Source: Ophthalmolycus amberensis
Lineage: Eukaryota > Chordata > Actinopteri > Perciformes > Zoarcidae
Assembly: GCA_024529925.1 (NCBI GenBank)
Contig: JAFEUB010000770.1
Span: forward strand, 1,631,501 to 1,695,500
Reading direction: 5' to 3'
Length of the DNA: 64,000 nucleotides
In this document: positions 50,001 to 60,800 of the stretch, one piece after another
How the letters are laid out: each line of letters opens with the position of its first letter
Numbering within the stretch: the stretch's first letter is position 1
Program-made: the position numbers and the translations under genes
The notes under the pieces: model-generated
What the model was told of the DNA's origin: nothing
Databases searched by the model: none
Seen by the model: the letters and a program-made list of their open reading frames with translations, nothing else

Positions 50001-53000
50001 CTGAAACTGCTCTTGTTAAGGTTTTCAATGACATCCACTTAAACACAGACAATGGCAGAAGTTCAGTCTTAGTATTACTGGATCTCAGTGCTGCATTCGA
50101 CACGGTCGACCATGCCATACTCCTAGAAAGACTAAAAATCTGGGTGGGACTTTCTGGCACAGCACTTAACTGGTTTGAATCCTACTTGAAGGACAGAGAA
50201 TACTTTGTGTCTGTAGCTAATTACACATCAGAGCTGACTAAAATGAGATGTGGTGTTCCCCAAGGTTCAATACTGGGGCCTCTTCTGTTCAACATCTACA
50301 TGCTTCCACTAGCTCAGATTATGGAAAACAACAAAGTGTGTTATCATAATTATGCAGACGACACACAAATCTACATAACTATGTCACCAGGGGACTATAA
50401 TCCCATAAAAGGGCTGGGTAACTGCATTGAACAAATCAACAACTGGATGTGCCAGAATTTTCTTCAATTAAACAAAGATAAAACAGAAGTAATTGTTTTT
50501 GGTACCAAGGACGAACGATTGGAAATCACCGCTCAGCTTCAATCACTGATGTTAAAACCCACAAACCAAGCCAGAAATCTAGGTGTAGTTATGGATTCAG
50601 ACCTCAACCTGAACAGCCATATCAAGACAATTACAAAATCAGCCTACTATCACCTGAAGAATATATCAAGGATTAAAGGACTTATGTCTCAACAGGATTT
50701 GGAAAAACTTGTATGTATTTATCTTCAGCAGACTGGACTACTGTAACGGTGTGTTTACTGGTCTCTGTAAAAAGTCCGTCAGAACGCTGCAGCTCGAGTC
50801 CTCACTAAGACCAGGAGGGTGGATCACATCACTCCAGTTCTGAGGTCTTTGCACTGGCTTCCTGTCCAACAAAGAATTGACTTTAAAATCCTGCTGTTGG
50901 TTTACAAAGCACTGAATGGTTTAGGGCCAAAATACATCTCTGATCTGCTGCTACCTTATGAACCATCCCGACCCCTTAGGTCGTCTGGGACCGGTCTACT
51001 TTCTGTTCCCAGAGTCAGAACTAAACATGGAGAAGCAGCGTTCAGTTTTTCTGCTCCACATATCTGGAACAAAGTCCCAGAAAGCTGCAGGTCTGCTGAG
51101 ACCCTCAGCTCCTTTAAATCAAGATTGAAGACTTTTGTGTTTGCTGCTGCCTTTAATTGAACCAGAATAAATTAATATATTCATCAATTTCCTGCATTTC
51201 TGCATTTTACTGCTGCATTTTATTTCATACACTGTTTTTTAATGTTTTAATGACTGCTTTTATTGTTTCAATGAATGTTCTTAATTGTTTTAAATCGCCT
51301 TTTCTTTTGCCTCATGTTTTGATGCTTTTAATGGTTTTATGTGAAGCACTTTGAATTACCTTGTTGTTGAAATGTGCTATACAAATAAACTTGCCTTGCC
51401 TTGAGTAACCATTGATGTGAGAAAAAAGTACCTCAAACAAATCTTCCAAAGAAGGTAGGAATACCATCATCTGTCCCCAACACATTCTCTTTGCCAACTG
51501 GTCAAATACAGATGCTTGGTCAGCGGCCCTAAGCTTCAAACTATGACACTCCACGTACCCTTCTAGCGCCATCTTTGTATGTGTCAGCGACGGCGTGTCA
51601 GTTTCCATTTGTTACGCTCATAGCGGCTTTTAAAAATAAACTTAAGTCTTCACAGTAAGTTAGGTTTAGGCAACAAAACCACTTCGTTAGATTTAGAAAA
51701 CGAGAGTGGTTGATGATAACTTTACTGACGAATGACTCACGTGACTCGCGAGTGACAAACGACTCACATGCTTAACGTGACAAAATGCTAACATTTAATT
51801 TAGTTTCACACAGGACACAAACAGCGGTCTCCTGGACCAATGTCTTGTTTGTTTGATCCATACACCTACACAATCTCACTCTTTATACTATGTCGGTTCC
51901 TCTGACCATCTAATAATGACGCAGGGCGGGTTTACATTGGAGTTAAAAGCGCAGTATGTCGGTATAAGACACCGAGAGGCACTGACCCACGTCGGGAGTG
52001 AGACCGGATTGCTGTCCCCTGTTCCTCTTTTATTAAATCAACAAAATTAAAAAGTTGTAAGGCTGCAACTAATTATCCGTGTATTCATTTTGGTATTTTG
52101 TTTTCGAAAAATACTGAAAGCAAATTATTGAATAATGAAAATTGCATTTGATGATTTTTCTGTCGATCAACTAATGTGTTAATGGTATTGCTGCAGCTCT
52201 ACAATGTTTCGTCAGGTTTAGAGGAATCAAATGGGTGTGTGTAATCTACATACATAGATGCACATGCCAGGCCAGCATGAAAGAGAATTATCAATAACAA
52301 AACATTACAAATGCAAAAAATATAATGAAAATTCTAAAACATATGTCAAGAAATTATCACAATATCACAACATAGATGTGAAGAAATTCTATTCTGACCA
52401 TAAATGATTTCGTACTGAGATACTCACCACTGTTTGGGTCCGCTCTATGAGTGCGATCACTGTGCTTTTCAGGTGTTTGTCTTTAGCTGGTGCATCTGTG
52501 AAGAGGAAGACCTCAGAATTTGAAGGAGCCCCAGTTAAAGCCAGCTGTATGAGGAAGAGAGTGTGGAATAACAAGGACAGCTTTAGTTAAAACTTTAAAC
52601 ACTCCAACAAGCTTCTGGGGGCAGATTTTGATGTAGTAACAGCCACACATCACATCACCTGAAGCCCTGAAAGACTCAGTTCCCCCTCATCCCCTCCACC
52701 GGCTGCGGATAATGAATTAATGGCAGACTTGAAGATGTTTGGGTCTGTAGTCTTTATCAGCGGCCCAAAATCTGGGGTTCAGTTGAGACAGGAGAAAGAA
52801 AACACCTCGATGATGATGTACAACAACAAGAACAACAACAAAATGTATAGCATCCTCAAGATTGTACCTGGATCGTTAAAAGATACAAGAATGTAAACTG
52901 AGGGCTCATCTTCTGTTCCCACTTTACTCTTGATTATAGAGGAAGTGACGGTCTTCACTGCTGCAATGTCATCTCTCATGCTTCCTGTGGTGTCAATCAC

Positions 53001-54912
53001 AAAACAAAGAGCTTTGCTGGACCCTTTGGAGATTCCCAACATCCTGAGGGATGAAGAGAGATGGAACAAATGGATGAAAAACGTACTCTACACCTCCTTA
53101 TAGTACATCATTGACACATGCAGAATGGGTTTCATACTGGAGGAATGGTCTGTCACCAGCAGCCCCTCGAATGTCCTCCAGTAACCCACTGGTTGCAGCT
53201 ATCGCCAAGTTTGCTGCGTCAGTGTGGAGGTGTCCGTGACTGGATGAGAAAGTGTCTTTGTTGATCCCACCTTTAGGTCCAATGTCGCTTGTTTGATCCA
53301 CTGCTCCTCCGTGACTGCATTTTCCTTTGCAATAGATACCATAAGAGGGAGATCTGTTTACTTTTTTAGTCATTTTCTGAGGAGCATTCTGGTGGTTAAA
53401 TATGTGCTTTTATTTCTATAGACCTCTTTTTAACTTTATATATTGTGCAGTAATTAGGGAAAGTTCCACCTGAATTGTTTTGAGAACATAAGCTTACAAA
53501 AGCCTCAAAACAACAACCTGTGAAGGCAAAGTCAAGAAGACAGAAAACACAACAGGGGAAAGTGAAACTGAAGAGGAATGTGACTCCTAAGGTGATCTTA
53601 TAGTCCATATTTATTGGCCCCAAACAGCCAATGGATGTGTATCCTGACTGGGAAAGGTTGTGCATTTTAGGCCACTTAACAACATTGTTGTAACAAGACA
53701 TACTATACTGTACACGGCACTTGAAACATTATTGCAGCTTTACTGTGACATAATGCAAAATGTGTTTTAGGTTAAGTAACAAGTAAACATTGTGAAAGGG
53801 ACATATTATCTATTGCTGTCAAGACATTATACTGTATCCAAATATTTTATAGCAAATCTCAAGAATGTATTCGTTTGTTAATGTGAATCTGAATATATAG
53901 CGCTGTGGCATTATCGGTTAAATGTAAGGAATCACTTACCTTTGGGTTTGGTTGATAAAAATGGCACAACACCAAAATATCCAGAGGTCAGTACCTTCTC
54001 CTCTATGATGTCCCCCAAAATGTTGTTCCTGCAGTCGTCTCCATCACAGTTGTGACATGTCGCCCTGCTTTTATCTGAGTAAAAAAACATTTGAATTATG
54101 TTTTCCTCCGTGAAATAATTCCTCTACAGTCACATCATAGCCTACCATCTCTGACATTACACAATTTATTCACCTGCTATGTTACCAATGCTGGTGTCTG
54201 ATCTGATCAGATTAGAGTTTGGGAGTTTGGTTCCTAGTTCCACCCAGTTACTATGACTGTAGAAGTCCTTAAAGTTGACAAAAGAAGACACAGGTTAATA
54301 ATCCATCAAGTTTCCTTGAATATTTTAAAACAGTTACGGCTTCAGTAATGCTTTGAGAAATAATGAACCTGTAAGGGATGTAAAATCTCTCCCAATTTCT
54401 GCCTCGCTGCCTCAAAGTTCTCTTGTTTGTTGCTTGCTTTCACAGCCAGTAGTCCCTCAGTGATGATTTTCCTTCCTCCAACAAACATTTCATCATCAAA
54501 GTGGAAGCTTCCATTCAGGGCATGGCGAATGTCCACCCGTACATTCCTCAGCATGATAAATATAATGGCTTGGCGGAAACTCTTGGACGACTGTGGTTCA
54601 CCGCAGGCCACAGCAACAGCCTTTGCAGTGAAAGGCTTTGCCTAAACACACAAAGTCAAATCATATTAACATTGCAAAAAGACGACATAACATTTCTAGT
54701 AAAACAACCTAATTGAAGGGAATTCTTACAGGAAAAGTGAAGTCTGTCCCCTCAGCTTGGGCCAGAGCACGGCACACCTGCAAGGTGGACTTTAATATCG
54801 CTTTCTCCGTGATTTCCTGGTGATTCAGAGACTTTCCTGACAACAGCCCAAAGCCCAGCGCTCCAGTGCGCAGGAGCAGGAGACACAACGCAGCAAACCC
54901 TGAAGACATCAT
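47006..54912 (-). CDS. vwa7-like: VWA7-like protein, copy A (one frame break)
   Basis: Family of secreted or membrane-tethered von Willebrand A-domain proteins, function poorly known. Exons in transcript order: 54730-54912, 54369-54641, 54174-54267, 53940-54074, 53138-53324, 52868-53043, 52659-52771, 52428-52544, 49497-49701, 49279-49411, 48815-48964, 48352-48444, 47987-48258, 47554-47847, 47006-47413; about 943 aa. A signal peptide is visible (AALCLLLLRTGALGFG). The N-terminal part has HQEITEKAI and LHPLQDFYSHSNWVELG, like zinc-dependent phospholipase C folds. Then GKCSHGG, a VWA domain with MIDAS-like FVIDTTGSM and FLFTDAPAKD, Ig-like segments and a hydrophobic C-terminus suggesting an anchor. 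A 5'UTR acceptor lies at about 54933. Exon 9 carries one extra base near 49688; using an AG 22 bases inside the exon would restore the frame. Intron 8 holds a LINE. Confidence 0.85.
48600..48680. repeat. CATGCT/AACATGCTCAC repeat fragment
   Basis: The words CATGCTGTAACATGCTCACATTGCTAATG and TTAGCAGGTATAATGGTTACCATG belong to a short tandem-like repeat common in fish introns. The copy B counterpart (59630-59770) has about 130 more bases in front, so copy A has lost, or B gained, that piece. Confidence 0.55.
49750..51398 (+). mobile_element. L2-type LINE inside vwa7-like copy A intron 8
   Basis: The element is 1,649 bases and 5' truncated, bounded by a perfect 10-base direct repeat CCTTGAGTAA (49740-49749 and 51399-51408). 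Copy B has the same site once (60928-60937). The reverse transcriptase shows LDLSAAFDTVDH (motif A), GVPQGSILGPLLFN (motif B) and YADDTQIY (motif C), then LHWLPVQQRIDFK. The frame is broken near 50720-50790 by small deletions, one of about 19 bases between direct repeats, as seen against the copy at 1950-2771. It is therefore not autonomous. It lies antisense to the host gene. Confidence 0.93.
51409..51608 (-). other. Unidentified short open frame in intron 8 (copy A)
   Basis: On the minus strand a frame beginning METDTPSLTHTKMALEGYV runs to SLEDLFE and then a possible GTACTT donor. The same frame is present in copy B at 60919-61137. I recognise no family. It falls between exons 8 and 9, which already join in phase without it, so it is not needed for the VWA7-like protein. 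Confidence 0.3.
52060..52205. mobile_element. Short MITE remnant shared by both copies
   Basis: GGCTGCAACTAATTAT at one end and TTTTTCTGTCGATCAACTAATG...GCTGCAGCTCT at the other match the ends of the MITE family noted at 38085-38355, with the middle deleted. The same remnant is in copy B (61560-61702), so it pre-dates the duplication. Confidence 0.6.
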
Positions 54913-54932
54913 TGCTCAACCTGTTGAATAAT

Positions 54933-57829
54933 CTGCGGGAGATAGAAACACATTTCTCTCCATTTTTCCTTCAGTGGTTCATTACCTGGAGACTGTATAT
55001 TAGTTATTGGTCCTTTCATTTATTCTTTATTTAGTCTCAAACAAAAGTGCTCTCGACAATTCCTACAGCCGACTAAATTCATAAAGGTGTGTAAACGGTC
55101 ACAACTGCTAGAGACAAATGAGTGTAAATGATTTTATGTTTTTCTTTTTTTATTGGAACTGAGAGAGTTGAGATAGTTGGCCTTAAATGAACCGCCGTCA
55201 GCCAGAAAATAGATGATGTTTACACAACACCACACTAAATATGAGGGTAACATCACTTGTTTCTATAACACCAGCAGTGCTGTAGACCTGAAACTCTGAA
55301 AACATAATTTTGATTCAGTAGAGCACCTTCATACCAATGCCACGAACACTCACCTCACTAAAATAACCTACTTTATGTAACAAACGTAATTTGTGATTAC
55401 ACACATATCACATTTCACATATAGTTTTAGCCCTCATACTTCTCTTCATAGCTCACAATAATATATTGTTATTGAGTATCCTGTTTATTTCACCATCAAA
55501 TCTTAAATTAAAGAAAGAGCACTTTAAAACTGTCATTTGATTTGTAAACTCAACGCTTTCTTTGGTAACATTTGTCTTCAAGATTTTCTAATTGTGGTTT
55601 ATAGTAGAGGATAAGTACTACATAAGTGTATATGGTCTGCACAATGTAATACAACTCTAATGTCTATCTTTACATTACTGATAACTATGAGTTGAAAGAG
55701 TAACGTACCTTAGGTCTTGATCCTGTCCTCTCCACTTTAGCATTCTTTGTAAACACCTGCTTTTCAGCACTCCACAGCTATGGCAGGGTGACGCAGGACT
55801 TGTTCTACCTGTTCCATTGGGTATGATTTGAATGTCCGTCTGGGTGGTAACAGAGAGAGAAACCTTACAAATTCCAAAGTTCTTCACCTAATACAATTAT
55901 TATCACATTTTACATGTAAAGGTCTCTTTACTAGTAAGGTTTGTGTGCTGCATACTCAATATATGTTTTGTGTGGGAATGACTGAAACAAAACTTACAGG
56001 TTGTTGACATGTCCATGGATGACATCCTGCATTCTTCTTAACGTGAACAAACATTTGGCAAGAGCTGTAAATTAAACTAAAACACACACTGACACTAACC
56101 AAGGCAAACGCTGCAGGCAGATACTGTACAGATGTAAATTAGGCGGTTCCTTTAAAGTGACTGTTGAAAACACATCATGATGTTATCCGTCATGATCCGA
56201 GTAAGAACACATCTCCTGAAAGTGACTTTCCTCTAGAACCACAGGTACACTGACAGCATCTGATATTTGTGATGAATGCAGTGGAAACATGATTGATGAA
56301 CTCCCTTGTGGGGAGAACAGAGAACAATCATTTCTCTCAACAGTTACTCAGCCATCTTAAAATTCAACTTGCTTGACTTTGAGTTTTCAGCTGCACCACT
56401 TATGGACATTTCATTTTTGCCATTATTTGAATTCTTTTTTAATAATATGGCTATGGAGGCTACTGATCTATACCAAATGTATTAGTTTGTGTGATCGTGT
56501 TACTGCTGTTGTGACAGTGTGTCTCATGTTGTCTGCTGTATTTTATTTTTGTGCACCGTGGTTGATGTTATCTAATCAAACCCAAACTGTATGCCCAGTT
56601 GAGGTGTCCTTCTTTTGCTCCTGTCTCATCACTTACAGCAGACGATGCATAACTTGAGGGCCACATACTGTCTGTATAAACACATCACCTTTTTAAACTG
56701 CTCCTCCACTAGTGGGAGCTCAAATGATTGTATACCTGTTTGGTTGAAGAGGAAATCACATTTGCTTTCTGCTGCTCCCCATGTGAAACAATATAACATG
56801 ATTTTCTTTCATTGTTGTGTCACATTTAGGTGATAACAACCATTGATGATTTTTATTGCATATATGTAATGTATGTAATCATATGTTGCTGCAGTGGTGA
56901 TTGATGCTGGACCTGCAGATATTCAACCTAAGTGATACAACACAAACCAATGTATTGAATGGTATTCATTTCTTACCAATTGTGTGGATATCTAATAAAG
57001 ACGTTACCCTCTGATGGTGTAATCTGACACTTCTACATCATATATCTTCCCTCAAATGTTGTCCAACGATTTTCTCCCAAAAGGACCACAGTGGTCAACA
57101 TAACCCCTTTTTCATTGCTTTATTGTGTCATCATATATTTAAGAAGCAACCCTCAGATGTAAATATGATTTATATAATATGATAAATGTTTAAATGACCA
57201 AATAGATGTAGGTCCTTCAATCAGCATTACTATTCCACAATGTAATATAAACAGTAGTAATCAAAATATGAATGAATATTCCTTGATTTAAGTATCATAA
57301 TGAAATGTACATGTTCACATGGCCCATGTCTTAATTTTATAACACCGCTAAGCTTTTAAAGAAAGTTGTACAATGAAACAAAGTACTCTGTAATACATAC
57401 AGCACATAATGTAGTTAATATAGCTTAAAGATTTCAGCATTCATTTTACAGTATATCACCCAGTTGTACATACACAGGTTATTAGGTTCATCGAGCTCAA
57501 TCCATTTTTATCAATGACCAAATATAGACCTAATATTAGAAACATAATATTATAATATTATTATTATAACATACAAAAACCTAGTGTGGTATAATAATGT
57601 TAATGGCTCGTGTATTCAGTTTTACCATGCTACTGTCCAGTTACAAGTTATGTGCCATGGTGCTGGCCAATCTAATATTACACATTTATAGCTTCTTAGT
57701 TGCATATATTGGTTTTACCTATGTGTACCTAATAAACTGGCAACTGAGGGTATATAGTATGCAGGTGATTTTCCAAAGCCAAAAGAACATTACAAAACGC
57801 AACTCTTCCTCACACTAACATGTAGAAGG
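54933..57829. other. Intergenic between vwa7-like copies
   Basis: This contains the upstream region of copy A and the downstream flank of copy B. A minus-strand frame at 55711-55887 followed by GTACGT could be a non-coding 5' exon of copy A. No coding gene was recognised, and the A/T-rich remainder shows no clear repeat. Confidence 0.45.
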
Positions 57830-60800
57830 TCAGTTGATCCCCATTAAAAACGGTAAACTGAGCCCTAGGATTGTGATGCTAAAGCAAAGAAGAAAAGACT
57901 GAACAGCTCTGGTAGACAAAGACACAACAGCTGCTGTTGGACTCTGTGAGCTGCTGGTGATTGCAGTTTGTGAGCTGCTGGTGGTTGCAGTTTGTGAGCT
58001 GCTGGTGGTTGCAGTTTGTGAGCTGCTGGTGGTTGCAGTTTGTGAGCTGCTGGTGGTTGCAGTTTGTGAGCTATTGGTGGCCGCTTTCCGGACGCTGTAG
58101 AAACAGGAGGCTACATTACCCACCCGATCAACAACCAGCAGCTCTACATCAGGCGAACAGCAGGACGAACTGTAGGACACCAGCGTTATGTTCCCGCTGC
58201 CAGCGGTCAAACTGGTGTTCATGGTCCCGTTGCCCTGTCTGAGGCTAACACGCTCAACACCCGTCCCTTCAGCCCCATCAGTCACCTGAACAGAGAGCTC
58301 CCACATCGATAAGCTGCAGATATCAGAGCAGTTTGACTGCAGGCTGAGCAGCTCACACACAGGACGAGTAAAATCAGTCACCTATGAGGAGAAGAAAAAG
58401 TATATATATATAGTTTTTTATAATATATTCCCTATAATCAGTAACAAATTACATCTAGGAAGTTACAAATCTGTAAAACAAAGAATTGTACTTGTAAATG
58501 GGATTCTTTAGCGTGAGGATTACCGTGTTAAGGATGGAGAAACGCAGCACAACATAGTTTGTATCTTCACCACCAGGAGCCTCGACCTCAATAGTCAGGG
58601 TGACAGTCAGAACCAGACGGGGTGTTAAGAGGTGCTGAGAGGGTCACGGTACCATTAGCACTACTCCCGGTTTCCAGGAATAAATTGGTTGGAGATGTTG
58701 AGTTAAATTGTCGGTTGTTGGTGGCTTGGATGGTGAAGTTTCCCCCGACTCCACTGGTCATCACAGAGAAGGGCACAGAGAACGGTGTTCCTGGTACCAA
58801 GATGCTGTCGGAATCAGCCTGAAAACAGAGCGGATCAGACAAGGACCAGTGTTTGTGATGATGATTTAAGTGAACATTACAACAATTTTTAGTTGCTGCA
58901 TCTCCTCTCATATTTGATGTGATGTTCCTGTGACACAGTGATGGTCTGGGTACTCACCATAACAGTCAGATTAGAGGCTCTGAAGTTGGTGGATGACTGC
59001 CTTTCGAAGACTTCCTTTGGGTCAACACTGTCATTCTGCCCCTTCACCCGCACCACAAACTCCACCGACGGCATCATGTCGACATGAACTAAGAAGCTTC
59101 CACCCCCCTGTGGCTCCACGACTCCTTTAATCGCCGACCCTGACGATTTAACCAGAGCGACCTCTGTCACTGTGGCGGAGTCACTTCCCGTTAAAGTCAC
59201 CAACAAGCTACCGTTGACACCTTTAAAGAAAGTTGAAATTCATCATGTTTGACTTGATCATTTTATGTTACATCAGCGTGTCATCAAATTCACATCTTAA
59301 CAATTTTCTGTACCAGCTCTGGGACGTGTGTCAAGAGCATCATATCCTGTGAGAGGGCCCTGTGATGCCTCCACAAAGTCAAACAGGAAGTCAATCGAAC
59401 TCTGACCCTGACCTGCAAATAAAGTCATGAAAAAAAGGATAAAATATACAGTTTCTTTCAGTGTTTATTTCAACAAAGCTTAAACACGATACTGGAGTAT
59501 TCTATTTTTTATGGTTACTACTACTGTATGAGCAACATATCCTGCAATTCTTAAATGTGGGAGCTGCATTTTAAAATATTTCCTTTTAAATTTGTTAAAA
59601 TAACAAGGGGTTCAAATATCTGCGTAAATGTATGACATATAAAGCTTATGCAGCTGTGCTTTGAGCTAAATGCTGACATCAGCATGCTACTGTAACATGC
59701 TCACATTGCTAATGTTTAGCAGGTATAATGATTACCATGTTCATCATCTTACTTTAGCTAATAGTTGTTGAACAGCACTAGAAAATAAATACAGCTGAGG
59801 CTGATGAGAGTGTTAGTTGTTAGTAGCCGTACATCATAGTACCAACATGGCTCTAACATTCATTTTGTGATCACATTAAATCAATCATGGGGGTCTCACC
59901 GATGACCTTAAGAGTGTAGGGATTACTTGACACCATTTCAATTTTCCACAGTCCAACTTGTCTTTTTAGTTGCAGAGTCTTGAAGTTTCCCACTGACTGG
60001 GATGCAGTGATCAATGATCGTGTTCTCGTATTTATTTGCTGAGATGCCCCTTCAGATTCCCCTTCAAAAATTAAAATTAAAAGAATAATTCATTATGTGA
60101 CAGACTGATAATGATTTCATTGCTTCAAACATTTGTTACAAATAAGATTTTTTAAGGCACACGATATGACTTTTTAAATGAGATTTTATGTGATTGATTT
60201 CATACAATTACATTTTTTTATTGCATACTATAATATGATTTTTTTCATGGCATATCTATAACATATGCTTTTTAATTTTGTATGACATTTAATGGAATAC
60301 TATTTTATGGCATACTTTGGCATTTTGTTATGACACTATACGATGACGTTTTAATGACATACTTACTATACTGTAACTTTATTTTTTTATATGAAATAAT
60401 CCACATATTGCCTTAACTTTAGTCGTAATAAAGAGTGAAGACTCCATTTAGAAAGGCAGTATTACCTGTGGGGCTGGTAAGAGTGAAAGCGAGGGAGCTG
60501 CGCAGTGATGTAAACTTTAAGGTTTGTTACCGTTTCATCAACTATAAAAGTAAAGTTATCTGATTTTCCTGGGCTCCTGGCTGCCTGCAGAAGGGTTACC
60601 TAGGAAATAAACATGAAACAGATGACACAGCTGAAATCTTTGAACTGACCAAACTAAGTAGTAGTGAGACCTAAGTGATATTACCAGAGAGGAGCTGGAG
60701 GACTCTGTTATGATGCTGGTGGCCACAGGGAGCTCATTCTTTGTGACTTCAATAGCCAGACCTCCTGACGCCTGGGCCAGGTCTCTGTACAGCTGAGCAT

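Noticed and set aside
57942..58080. Regular direct repeats that could suggest a CRISPR-like array
   Set aside because: Units are head-to-tail without spacers and encode an in-frame Ser/Thr repeat of a vertebrate gene.
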